Program-made: the position numbers and the translations under genes | DNA from: Candidatus Angelobacter sp. Gp1-AA117 | GTDB lineage: Bacteria; Acidobacteriota; Terriglobia; Terriglobales; Acidobacteriaceae | Assembly: GCA_003223515.1 (NCBI GenBank) | Contig: QHVI01000019.1 | Span: 1 to 64,000, forward strand | Direction: 5' to 3' | Length of the DNA: 64,000 bases | The notes under the pieces: generated by a model | The model's database searches: none | What the model was told of the DNA's origin: nothing | The model's input: the letters and a program-made list of their open reading frames with translations, nothing else | In this document: piece by piece, positions 49,144 to 58,729 of the stretch | How positions within the stretch are numbered: the stretch's first letter is position 1 | Layout of the letters: each line of letters starts with the position of its first letter

Positions 49144-50103
49144 TTGATGGTGCTAGCGGAAAGAAAACTCATCGCGAGAATCCGGCACATGGCCGAAACG
49201 GGCAGAAGCACAGCCCTGCTGCGCGGCATTGGGAACGATTGCGCGATCATCAGTCCGCCGCGCGGCTCAGAATTACTGGTCACTACAGATTTATGTATTG
49301 AGGATGTACACTTTCGCCGCAGGTGGCACCCTGCCCGCAGCATCGGCCACCGCTGCCTTGTGCGCGGGCTGAGCGATATTGCCGCCATGGCAGGCGAACC
49401 TCTGGCCTGTTTTCTCTCTCTGGGTTTGCCTGCAAAACTGCCACAGGCCTGGGTGGATGAATTCATGCGAGGGCTGCTGCGGCTTGCCACGAAATTCAAG
49501 GTGCCTCTGGCCGGAGGAGATACCTCAACGGCAGACAAGATCGTCGCCGACATCCTGGTGTTGGGATATACGCCTGCCGGAGCGGCTGTCCTGCGAAGTG
49601 GAGCGCGTCCCGGAGACCGCATTTATGTCACGGGCGAACTGGGTGGCTCGGCCGCCGTCCTGAAACAACTTTATGCAGGCAAGAAGGTGACGGCCGCGAG
49701 GAGCAGCCGGCATTTTTATCCCTTACCCCGCTTGCAGGCTGCGCGCTGGCTGCGGGAAAAGAAAATCCCCAGCGCCATGATCGACCTGAGCGATGGCGTG
49801 TCAGTCGATCTGGGCCATATTTGCGAGGAAAGCAAGGTGTCGGCGGCCATCTATGAAGCGAATATTCCTATGTCCCGGGGAGCGGACCTGCAACTGGCGT
49901 TGCACGGAGGCGAGGATTACGAATTGCTGTTTACCGCTCCCGCATTGGCCAAACTGCCGCCTAAAATCGCGGGTGCGCCGATCACGCTGATTGGAGAAAT
50001 TCATTCTGCGCGATCAGGGGGTGGGCTCATCCACATTTTTGGCGAGTCCGGCCAGCGCCGGGTGCTGCGGCCTGCCGGGTGGCAGCATTTTCGCCAGATT
50101 TAG
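49144..50103 (+). CDS. thiL: Thiamine-monophosphate kinase
   Basis: GIGNDCAIISPP; VTTDLCIEDVHFRR; GLSDIAAMAGEP; AGGDTS; IDLSDGVSVDLGHI; GGEDYELLFTAP. Confidence 0.93.
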   Translation: MMVLAERKLIARIRHMAETGRSTALLRGIGNDCAIISPPRGSELLVTTDLCIEDVHFRRRWHPARSIGHRCLVRGLSDIAAMAGEPLACFLSLGLPAKLPQAWVDEFMRGLLRLATKFKVPLAGGDTSTADKIVADILVLGYTPAGAAVLRSGARPGDRIYVTGELGGSAAVLKQLYAGKKVTAARSSRHFYPLPRLQAARWLREKKIPSAMIDLSDGVSVDLGHICEESKVSAAIYEANIPMSRGADLQLALHGGEDYELLFTAPALAKLPPKIAGAPITLIGEIHSARSGGGLIHIFGESGQRRVLRPAGWQHFRQI

Positions 50104-50170
50104 CTGGCAGGTGCTCATCACTGCGGCTACAATCGCTCACACAGAATCCACATTTTTATCAAGGAATATT

Positions 50171-50929
50171 ATGAGCACTGCCATACCGCCGATGCCTGCT
50201 GAAACAGCACCGCGCTTATCTGAACCTGCCCGTGTTATCAACACCTTCATTGCTCCGTCGAAGACCTTCACCGATATATGCCGCAGGCCAAGCTGGGCGG
50301 GTTTCCTGCTGCCATTCGTGCTGGCTTGGATTTTCAGCTTTGGTTATTTCTATACCGTGGACAAGAAGGTCGGCATTGAATCCATCATGACCCAGAATAT
50401 GGAACACATGCCCCAGTTCATCCAGGACGCGATGCAACGTATCCCGCCGGAACAGCAGCAAAAGAGTCTTGAGCGGCAGCGCCGGTCGGTACTCTATTAT
50501 TCGTGGATCAACTACCTCATCATTGGCGCGATAGCGGCGGCCTTATTTATGGTGGCCTTCAACTTCGGTCTGGAAGCAGGCGTTCCTTACAAAAATGCGC
50601 TGACGATCTATTTTTACGCCATGCTGCCGAAGATCTTGTGGGCGCTGCTGGCCATCGTTGTCTTGTACAAAGGCGTGGATCCTGGCGGATTTAATATGGA
50701 AAATCCCGTCACCACCAATATTGGCGCATTCTTTGACCGCTGGACCACGAACAAGCTGTTGTATACATTCCTGTCATTCATTGACATATTCACTATCTGG
50801 TCCGTGATCTTGCTGGCGATTGGATTCATGCGCTCCTCGGCGAAAAAAATCAGTATGGGCGCGGCGTTGGCAGCGGTGATTTGCGTGTATGTTCTGGGAA
50901 TTCTGATCCGCTCGGCGGTGCCGTTCTAA
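50171..50929 (+). CDS. Yip1-family membrane protein
   Basis: Multi-TM; APSKTFTDICRRPSWAGFLLPFVLAW; start chosen at MSTAIPPMPAE. Confidence 0.7.
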   Translation: MSTAIPPMPAETAPRLSEPARVINTFIAPSKTFTDICRRPSWAGFLLPFVLAWIFSFGYFYTVDKKVGIESIMTQNMEHMPQFIQDAMQRIPPEQQQKSLERQRRSVLYYSWINYLIIGAIAAALFMVAFNFGLEAGVPYKNALTIYFYAMLPKILWALLAIVVLYKGVDPGGFNMENPVTTNIGAFFDRWTTNKLLYTFLSFIDIFTIWSVILLAIGFMRSSAKKISMGAALAAVICVYVLGILIRSAVPF

Positions 50930-51035
50930 TTGAAGGTTGAGGAGTCAAGATTTACCATTCGGCTGCTAAAAAGCCCTTCTTAATGAATAAGTTATGCGTT
51001 AAGCGGCTGTGTATGTTCTAATAACTAATTACTAC

Positions 51036-52130
51036 ATGGCATCGGTTCGAACCAGACTCAGACGGCAGCTCAAAGCTGCACATCGCAAATCCCGCGAACT
51101 GCTCATGGTAGCCAAAGGGCTGCTCTCTACGGATCATCCTGTTCAGGCGCAGCTCATTCCCATGCGCCGCTGCAACCTCTCCTGTACTTACTGCAGTGAG
51201 TTCGATGATTTCTCCGATCCCGTGCCTCTGGAAGAGCTATACCGCCGTATCGATAAGCTGGCGGAACTGGGCACCACGGTTGTCGTGATCAGTGGAGGCG
51301 AACCTCTGCTGCACCCGGAACTTGACGATGTGATCCGCCGCATCCGCTCCCATGGAATCATCTGCGGTCTAATTACCAATGGTTACCTGCTGGTTCCTGA
51401 GCGCATTCAGCGGCTGAACCGCACCGGCCTTGACCACCTGCAGATCTCTATCGACAATGTGCAGCCCGACGATGTCTCGGTGAAGTCACTCAAGGTGCTT
51501 GACAGAAAGCTGCAGTGGCTGAAGGAGCATGCCGATTTCCACGTAAATATCAACTCAGTGATCGGCGCCGGCGTAAAGAATCAATGGGATGCGCTTACCG
51601 TGGCCAAACGCGCCTTGGAGATGGGATTCAGCTCAACCGTAGGAATCATTCACGATAGCGCCGGCCAGTTGAAGCCTCTGGCAGAGGATGCCCAGGCAGT
51701 CTTCCAGCAGACCAGCAAGCTGGTTAAGCGCAGCTATGCCCGTCTGAATGGTTTCCAGAACAATATTGCCCAGGGCAAACCGAATCACTGGCGTTGCCGC
51801 GCGGGTGCGCGCTTCCTCTACATCTGCGAGCACGGGTTAGTACATTACTGTTCTCAGCAGCGCGGATTTCCCGGCATACCTCTCCTCGAATATACGAAAG
51901 CTGACATCCAGCGCGAATTCCTCACGCAAAAGGCCTGTGCGCCTGTGTGTACGGTCTCATGCGTTCACCAGACTTCGCTCATGGATTTCTGGCGCGCGCC
52001 GCAGACCGGAGAATCGCACGCTACAGTTGGCGGCGCCCAGTGCGAATGCACCTCCCGCAATCAGGACGACCTGGTACAGATCGGCCTTGGAACATCTATC
52101 GGAAGTTCCATAGAGACGGTCACAAAGTAA
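51036..52130 (+). CDS. Radical SAM protein
   Basis: MRRCNLSCTYCSEF (CxxxCxxC), VVISGGEPLLHPEL, C-terminal cysteine cluster. Confidence 0.92.
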   Translation: MASVRTRLRRQLKAAHRKSRELLMVAKGLLSTDHPVQAQLIPMRRCNLSCTYCSEFDDFSDPVPLEELYRRIDKLAELGTTVVVISGGEPLLHPELDDVIRRIRSHGIICGLITNGYLLVPERIQRLNRTGLDHLQISIDNVQPDDVSVKSLKVLDRKLQWLKEHADFHVNINSVIGAGVKNQWDALTVAKRALEMGFSSTVGIIHDSAGQLKPLAEDAQAVFQQTSKLVKRSYARLNGFQNNIAQGKPNHWRCRAGARFLYICEHGLVHYCSQQRGFPGIPLLEYTKADIQREFLTQKACAPVCTVSCVHQTSLMDFWRAPQTGESHATVGGAQCECTSRNQDDLVQIGLGTSIGSSIETVTK

Positions 52131-52168
52131 TTACCATCGCTGCAAATCAGCAATCAGTGAGTTAATTC

Positions 52169-52435
52169 TCACACCAGCTTGCGCTGAATGCCGGCCAGAA
52201 CGGATGCGAGTTCCTGCAGAGCTTCTTCATCCATGCCGATATTGGCTGCCCGCATTGCCGCTACGGGGTCTGCAGTGAAAAAGGCGGCATTCTCTTCTGA
52301 ACGGTCCAGCCAAGCATGCAACTGCTCTTCGCAGGCATAGAGCTGGGCGAGCAGCAGTTCAGTGCCAGGGCCGGTGTGGGAAGGAAATCCGCTGGTGGTG
52401 TCCTGAGATATTCGATGTATGCGATATGTGCCCAT
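52169..52435 (-). CDS. Hypothetical protein (88 aa)
   Basis: Coherent short ORF; no recognised motif. Confidence 0.5.
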   Translation of the reverse strand: MGTYRIHRISQDTTSGFPSHTGPGTELLLAQLYACEEQLHAWLDRSEENAAFFTADPVAAMRAANIGMDEEALQELASVLAGIQRKLV

Positions 52436-52999
52436 TGCCTGATCCCTTCTATGTACTTATCGGCACATTTAAAAATTCTTTAGCGGCAATGTGGCCAATC
52501 CATTTGGGCTTTCCGGGCAACTCTGACAGGAAGTTCTTACATACCATTGCCAGAATTTCCACCCCTGTACAGCCCGGGTACCGGCTTCCCTCTGGCGCTG
52601 CCACATTCAATTTGAGGGAAACTCGGCAGGGGCGGACATAAAAGCATCCATGATGGAGCGAGATTGCCTTTGGGGGGAGGCCGGATTGGCTCGAACGGAA
52701 CAGGCGCCCAACCTATTCCCTTCCCGACCGCCCCACACCCCTGGAAAGCAATTCTTCCGCCGTTTACAACCGCAAGTGTGTCACGCCATCATGTCACCGT
52801 CCATATGCCGGAAGTAACTGTCCTGATTCATCCTCTTGGAGGCGCTTTGAAATTCAAAAACTTTAATTATTCAGCGGTGTGGAACAAATAACGGGGCCTG
52901 CAACTGGTCGGGCAAGAGTTTACTCAGTGGTAACTGATCCGAAAGAACTAAGGCAAAATTTGGCGCGTTATACGCACCTGGGCTGAATATAATTCCTAT

Positions 53000-53305
53000 G
53001 TGCGTCGCCTCGCTCTTATCCTGCCAGTTCTGTGTCTCGCGTGCAGCCTGCACGTTTCGTCCTCTACCCTGCAAGCCCCTGCTTTAGTTCCTGAGAAAAA
53101 ACAGGCTGTTGCCGAAGACTACCAGCTTCGCAGCACGGCGCAGAGCCGGTATCAGAAGGCCACCAGGGATAAAGCTCCTCTGACCGCGTCTCCGGCAGAT
53201 GGCAAGTCTTTCGTGAATGAATTTGTCGGCTCGGTCAATGACGACAATGCAGCCTCAGATGAGACCCTGACCAGCAGCGAAAATCCTGCCCGGTTGCCGA
53301 AATAG
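53000..53305 (+). CDS. Small secreted hypothetical protein
   Basis: MRRLALILPVLCLACSL signal/lipoprotein-like N-terminus. Confidence 0.5.
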   Translation: MRRLALILPVLCLACSLHVSSSTLQAPALVPEKKQAVAEDYQLRSTAQSRYQKATRDKAPLTASPADGKSFVNEFVGSVNDDNAASDETLTSSENPARLPK

Positions 53306-53437
53306 ACTTGCGGCCTGGGCAGCAATCCCAATCTTAAGGTAATGATTACGCGCAACTAAGTACCGCCTTCTTGCGTTAAAATCTTAAGAAGCTCCCATAC
53401 CTGCAAATCATCAAATCAGGTATGCTTTGGATTGAAT

Positions 53438-54091
53438 ATGAAACTTTTGATTAGATCAGTTCTCGTTCTGCTGGCCGCGCTCTCTCTGGCCAGTCTCTGT
53501 TTTGGCGCAGATGCCTCGTTGCTGAAGCCTCCTCCAGGGGCCAAAGTCGCCGTCGTCATGTTTGAAGACCTGGAATGTCCGGATTGCGCCCGCAGCTATC
53601 CCATTGTCTGGGAAGCCGCCAAGGCCCACAAAGTCCCGGTGGTGCTGCATGATTTCCCGCTGCCGAAGCACAACTGGTCTTTTGACGCCGCAGTATATGC
53701 CCGCTACTTTGATACCAGGTCACAGCAAACCGGGAATGATTTCAGGGCCTTCATGTACCAGAACCAGCCCAACGTCACCCGCGATAACCTGCGGCAGTTC
53801 GTGCAGAAATTTGCCGACGATAACAAGGTGCCTCTGCCCTTCAATATCGACCCCGAAGGAAAGCTTAAAGCCAAAGTCCAGGCCGACTATGACCTGGGGC
53901 AGCGCATCAATCTGGAGCACACGCCTACGATCTTTGTCATCGGCGAAGGCGCCTCTTCCACTCCGTTTGTCGAAGTGGTGGACCGCGATAAGCTCTCTCA
54001 ATACATTGAAAACATGCAGAAGCAGGCTGGGGCGGCCACTCCGGCCACAGTCAAGCGGACCGCTGCGAAGGTACACAAAAAGCCGAGCTAA
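53438..54091 (+). CDS. DsbA-like thioredoxin-fold protein
   Basis: VAVVMFEDLECPDCARSYPIV (CPDC); cis-Pro region LEHTPTIFVIG; signal peptide. Confidence 0.85.
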   Translation: MKLLIRSVLVLLAALSLASLCFGADASLLKPPPGAKVAVVMFEDLECPDCARSYPIVWEAAKAHKVPVVLHDFPLPKHNWSFDAAVYARYFDTRSQQTGNDFRAFMYQNQPNVTRDNLRQFVQKFADDNKVPLPFNIDPEGKLKAKVQADYDLGQRINLEHTPTIFVIGEGASSTPFVEVVDRDKLSQYIENMQKQAGAATPATVKRTAAKVHKKPS

Positions 54092-54112
54092 ACACAGCTA
54101 TCTCGAAAGATT

Positions 54113-54142
54113 AAAGGGGAGCAGCAGAAGCTACTCCCCCTT
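54113..54142. terminator. Terminator between convergent genes
   Basis: GGGGAGCAGC-AGAA-GCTACTCCCC followed by T/A tracts on both sides. Confidence 0.65.
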
Positions 54143-54163
54143 AGAATTTGAAACCAGATGTGC

Positions 54164-54652
54164 TTACTCACGCATCTCTCTCAGGACTTTCAAGTATTCC
54201 TCGTTGTCCGGCTCCTGGCCCAATTCATAGACCTTGGAAAAGACGATCTTGCCGTTTTTATCCACCACAAAGACGGCCCGATCGTTGATTCCCGGCAGAG
54301 GCTCCCCCAGGCGGAGAATACCGTACTTCTCAGCAATGCCGCCATGAGGCCAATAATCGCTGGCCAGAGGGTATTCCTGCCAGCCGATCCCCTTCTCCTG
54401 CCATGCGATATGGCTGTAAATTGAATCTGTACTGATGCCCACGACCTGGGCATTCGTCTCGGCAAATTCAGGCAGGTCCCTGCCGTATGCCGACATCTCG
54501 TTGCTTCATGTTGGGCTCCAGTCCAGAGGATAAAACGCCAGAACCACGTTCTGTTTGCCCCGGTAGTCGCTGAGCTTGAATTTATGCCTCTGTTTGCCTG
54601 TACAGGCAGGCAGTTCAAAGTCCGGAGCGGTATCTCCCGCTTTCAATGCCAT
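54164..54652 (-). CDS. Peroxiredoxin (AhpC/TSA/BCP type) with in-frame TGA (54508..54506) at the peroxidatic Cys position; candidate selenoprotein
   Basis: [48 protein letters not shown][TGA][28 protein letters not shown]...; GGAGG RBS; same frame on both sides of the TGA (codon 49). Confidence 0.8.
54459..54493 (-). promoter_or_regulatory. Candidate bacterial SECIS-like stem-loop
   Basis: UCGGCA-UAC-GGCAG-GGAC-CUGCC-UGAAUU-UGCCGA, starting 13 nt after the UGA; G at the start of the apical loop, 27 nt after the UGA. Confidence 0.6.
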
Positions 54653-55175
54653 CCCAAACCTCCGCCTTATGCGCTATAAAGTAGTTACGAAAAGTGATGC
54701 ACTTACGTACAGGCAAAATTCTTGCTCATACGCAATCGATCATTGTAACTTCGTTCAAAATGTAGAACAAATGGCACAACGCAGCAGAGTCGCAACCAAA
54801 GCAGCCTCGCGGAATTGCCAAAATTGCCATAATTTGTAATTGCCATAATTGAAGCCCTGTTAAGGCAGTTGAGGATACAAAATTTGCGCGAAAAGCACGA
54901 TTTCAAAGTTCCTAGTGGAACAAAGGCCAGACTGTCATAGGACTATTGCCTGCAACACAGATCATGGCTATGGTGATTACGTCTGCTTATTCGCTTCACT
55001 CACCCAGGACTAAAGGCCTGGGCTGAGCCTGCGATTCGCAAGCGAATCGGTAGACACTGATACACCGTAGAGGTCACTTTTTAAAAGCACGCCCTCTACG
55101 GGAAAACGGAGACAGCATCGCAGGCATCGAACCGAAAGGGCTTAGAGTAGAGTAATCTCTTATAGAGGCATCCAC

Positions 55176-56096
55176 ATGCTGGGATTCGGCGACTACAACT
55201 ACGAACATTTCACCCGGGAGCATCTGCACGATACCGGACGCACGCCCTTCACGGGACCTGAGCCCGGCGAGCATGCCCCTGATTTTAAAGGCAAGACCCT
55301 GGAGGGCGATGCCCTGCGCCTGAGCGACTATCAGGGTAAGAAGAACGTCCTGCTGATTTTCGGCTCTGCCACCTGTCCTATGACTGCCGGTTCGATTGAG
55401 GGAATCAATGAACTCTATGACGAGTTCCGGGGCGACGACGTCGATTTCCTCTTTATTTATGTGCGCGAGGCCCATCCCGGCGAGAAGATTTCCGCGCACC
55501 GCTCCATGGACGATAAAGCCCGGGCTGCCCGCCTGTTGCGCGATCAGGAAGATATGGAGATGCCGGTGATCGTGGACGACCTGCGCGGCTCCATCCACCG
55601 CAAATACTCCAAGCTGCCCAATCCCGCGTTCCTCATTGATAAGTCAGGGCGCATTGCCTTCCGTTCCATGTGGACCAGGCCAGAGACGCTGGCGGACGCG
55701 ATCAAAGAACTGCTGAAATTACAGCAGGAGCGCGGCCTCGATCATGTAGTAGTCAATGGCGGCCAGGATCTTTCCATGCCGCTGAGCTATGGAGTGCTTT
55801 ATTCCTACCGGGCACTGGAACGCGGTGGCTCGGAGTCATTGAAGGATTTTCGTGAAGCGCTGGGCTTCTCCGGAACAGTCGCCGTGACGACCTCGCGGGT
55901 AGCGCGACCGATTCTTGAAAATCCGAAGCGTGTGCTGGCTATCGCTGCCCTGACCGCAGCCGTACTCACCGGAGGCCTATACGCCGGATTTGAACTGCGC
56001 AAACGCCGTCTGGGCCTCACTCGCAATCCCTACAAGGCATACGAGAAAGAAGACGACACAGATACCGGCACAGATTACGGAGCGGTGGGGATTTAG
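55176..56096 (+). CDS. Deiodinase-like / peroxiredoxin-like thioredoxin-fold protein with C-terminal TM
   Basis: GEHAPDFKGKTLEGDALRLSDYQGKKNVLLIFGSATCPMTAGSIEGINELYDEFRGDDVDFLFIYVREAHPGE resembles the deiodinase FGSxTC/UPPF...YIEEAHP pattern. Confidence 0.75.
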   Translation: MLGFGDYNYEHFTREHLHDTGRTPFTGPEPGEHAPDFKGKTLEGDALRLSDYQGKKNVLLIFGSATCPMTAGSIEGINELYDEFRGDDVDFLFIYVREAHPGEKISAHRSMDDKARAARLLRDQEDMEMPVIVDDLRGSIHRKYSKLPNPAFLIDKSGRIAFRSMWTRPETLADAIKELLKLQQERGLDHVVVNGGQDLSMPLSYGVLYSYRALERGGSESLKDFREALGFSGTVAVTTSRVARPILENPKRVLAIAALTAAVLTGGLYAGFELRKRRLGLTRNPYKAYEKEDDTDTGTDYGAVGI

Positions 56097-56327
56097 CAAT
56101 CAGCACTCAGCTCCTGAACATTGCCGCAGGGATGGGTGTGCCCCTGGAGTTTGTGCTCGTCCACTCCGTCCACAAGCTCTAAACACTCACTCTCACTTGC
56201 TTCCGAATGAACCAGTCCGGTTGAAACACAGAGATTCTTCTGCGTGGTATGCCAAAGCCATGGAGAAAGCATTATTTCCAAACGATTGAACTTTACCGAA
56301 AGAAATGCGAAGGCGTCCGAAAGAAGC

Positions 56328-56352
56328 AAGCCGCTCATGATGAGCGGCTTTT
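56328..56352. terminator. Bidirectional terminator between convergent genes
   Basis: AAGCCGCTCAT-G-ATGAGCGGCTTTT. Confidence 0.85.
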
Positions 56353-56387
56353 GCTAATTGCCAATTGCTGTTTGCCAGCTGCTGAAG

Positions 56388-58229
56388 TTAGTCCTGATCG
56401 TTCCCTGCGCGCTTCCAGTTGATGATGTCGCCCAGGGTGGTGGTGGCGCTGGATGCAGGATGCTTGTAAGCCTCAACATCAGCGCGGCTGGCTTCTTCGC
56501 CTACTGCACGCAGGCTCAACCCGACCTTCTTCTCATCCGCGTTCATCTTGATGATCTTGAAGTCGTGCTCCTGTCCGGCTTCCAGCTTGACCGGAGTTCC
56601 ATTGGAATCTGTGGCTTCAGAGTTGTGGCACAGGCCCTCAACTCCTTCCGCGATCTCCACGAAGGATCCAAACTGCGCCAGGCGCAGCACCTTGCCATGC
56701 ACTACATCGCCGACGCGGTGCGTGCTGAAGAAGGTCTCCCAGGCATCCGGCTGAAGCTGTTTTACGCCCAGTGACAGGCGGCGCTGCTCGGGCTCAATGC
56801 CCAGAACCACAGCGCGAACTTTCTCGCCCTTCTTCAGAACCTCTGAAGGATGCTTCACGCGCTTGGTCCAGCTCAGGTTGCTCACGTGCACCAGGCCGTC
56901 AATTCCATCTTCAATTTCAATGAAGGCGCCGAAGTCGGTCAGGTTGCGCACCCGGCCTTCCACGGTGGAGTTGATGGGATACTTCTCGTGCAGACGTTCC
57001 CAAGGATTTGATTCAAGCTGTTTCAGCCCAAGAGAGATGCGCCGCTCAGTGGGGTTCACATTGAGCACCACGCAATCGATCTCATCACTCACGTTGACCA
57101 GCTTCGAGGGATGCTTCATGCGCTTGGACCATGACATCTCGCTCACGTGCACCAGGCCTTCAATGCCCTGCTCCAGTTCCACGAACGCGCCGTAATCGGT
57201 CACGCTCAGCACGCGGCCCTTGACGCGCGCGCCGATTGGATAACGCTCGGCGGCATCGAGCCACGGATCAGGCGTGAGCTGCTTGAATCCCAGGGAAACG
57301 CGCAGCTTCTCACGATCAAACTTGAGGACTTTCACCTGAATCTGGTCGCCCACATGCACCAGATCACGCGGATGCGTGAGGCGTCCCCATGACATATCGG
57401 TGATGTGCAGCAGGCCGTCAATGCCGCCCAGATCGACGAACGCGCCGTAGTCGGTGAGGTTCTTGACTGTGCCGGTCAGCACGGCCTCTTCATGCAGGTG
57501 CTCCAGCGTCTTGTCGCGCTTGGAGGCAACCTCCTCTTCCAGGATGGCCTTGCGCGAAACCACGATGTTGCCGCGCTTCTTGTTGAGCTTGATGACCCGT
57601 ACTTCGACTTCCTGTCCCTTCAACGTGTCCAGGTTGCGCACCGGATGCACGTCGACCTGCGAACCTGGCATGAAGGCTTTCACGCCTATATCCACCGAGA
57701 CTCCGCCCTTCACCCGCTCCACGATCTTGCCTTTGATCGGCTCCTTCGAGTGATAGGCCTTATCGATCTCCTCCCAAACTCTTACGCGCTGGGCGCGTTC
57801 GTGGGAGAGAAGGACAGCGCCTTCCTCGTTTTCACCGCGCTGGACCATGACTTCAATCTCATCGCCCGGCTGGAACTTCACCTGGCCGTCAGCATCAGTC
57901 ACTTCGGCGATGGGAACCAGGCCTTCGGATTTAAAGCCAATGTCCACGACTACGTGGGTTAGGGTGATCTTCACGACGCTGCCTTTGAAGACATTGTCTT
58001 CACTGGGCGCCGGTTCGGTTTCAAGAGTGTACGACTCAAGAGCGGCTGCAAAATCTTCCATGTGGTTGTCTTCTTTTTGAGCTGTGCCCACGTTAGGCTG
58101 CTCAGTGGATTGGACGTCAAAATTATTCCCTGGCATAAAGGTCAAGTTGTCTGTATGAGGATGAGATGGAGCCTGGTGTTCAGCTTCAGACGCGGTTTCG
58201 AGAGTGCGGGCTGTATTATCTTTCGACAT
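56388..58229 (-). CDS. rpsA: 30S ribosomal protein S1 (start could extend to 58256)
   Basis: Repeated S1 domains, e.g. GTVKNLTDYGAFVDLGGIDGLLHITDMSWGRLTHPRDLVHVGDQIQVKVLKFD. Confidence 0.96.
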   Translation of the reverse strand: MSKDNTARTLETASEAEHQAPSHPHTDNLTFMPGNNFDVQSTEQPNVGTAQKEDNHMEDFAAALESYTLETEPAPSEDNVFKGSVVKITLTHVVVDIGFKSEGLVPIAEVTDADGQVKFQPGDEIEVMVQRGENEEGAVLLSHERAQRVRVWEEIDKAYHSKEPIKGKIVERVKGGVSVDIGVKAFMPGSQVDVHPVRNLDTLKGQEVEVRVIKLNKKRGNIVVSRKAILEEEVASKRDKTLEHLHEEAVLTGTVKNLTDYGAFVDLGGIDGLLHITDMSWGRLTHPRDLVHVGDQIQVKVLKFDREKLRVSLGFKQLTPDPWLDAAERYPIGARVKGRVLSVTDYGAFVELEQGIEGLVHVSEMSWSKRMKHPSKLVNVSDEIDCVVLNVNPTERRISLGLKQLESNPWERLHEKYPINSTVEGRVRNLTDFGAFIEIEDGIDGLVHVSNLSWTKRVKHPSEVLKKGEKVRAVVLGIEPEQRRLSLGVKQLQPDAWETFFSTHRVGDVVHGKVLRLAQFGSFVEIAEGVEGLCHNSEATDSNGTPVKLEAGQEHDFKIIKMNADEKKVGLSLRAVGEEASRADVEAYKHPASSATTTLGDIINWKRAGNDQD

Positions 58230-58729
58230 TCGTTGCTCAACGGAGCCTGCAAACACGCCATGACCTATGCAGGAGAAAACGCGTTTGAAAGGCGAACTCG
58301 TGATTCCGAGTCTGACTGGTGTGATTTGCCTCAGCTTGCGCAGGAGGCTGGAAACCCAGCGGCCGGATCCTACAGCGTCGAATTTCTGACCATAGGACTC
58401 CTTCGACTATAGCAATGCCTTTCGGCAGTGTCAAACGTTCAAAGCCAGCAATTCCAGCCTAATTTTGGCCAATACCCGGTGTTGTACCTGAGTACAATAA
58501 GCAGCAATTAACAAATACTTAACAATCCGTAAGTCACCCGGGGTCGGGGTTCCTGACCTGACACAGCAGCAAGTCACTCCGGAACACGCCAGCTTCAACC
58601 CTGTCCTGCTAAGTCCATATGCCTTTGAAACACGAACTCGGTTCAGGGGCGAAATACTACCCCATTCGACGGGAATTGTGCTCTCAAGATTTCAAATGTT
58701 CCGTGTCTGGAAATTACAATGTTTCTTCC

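Noticed and set aside
54190-54618. 142-aa minus-strand ORF overlapping the peroxiredoxin
   Set aside because: Different frame with Arg/Ser-rich nonsense composition; the +TGA frame has the peroxiredoxin sequence.
57405-57962. Plus-strand 185-aa ORF
   Set aside because: Antisense to rpsA; S1-domain coding on the minus strand is unambiguous.
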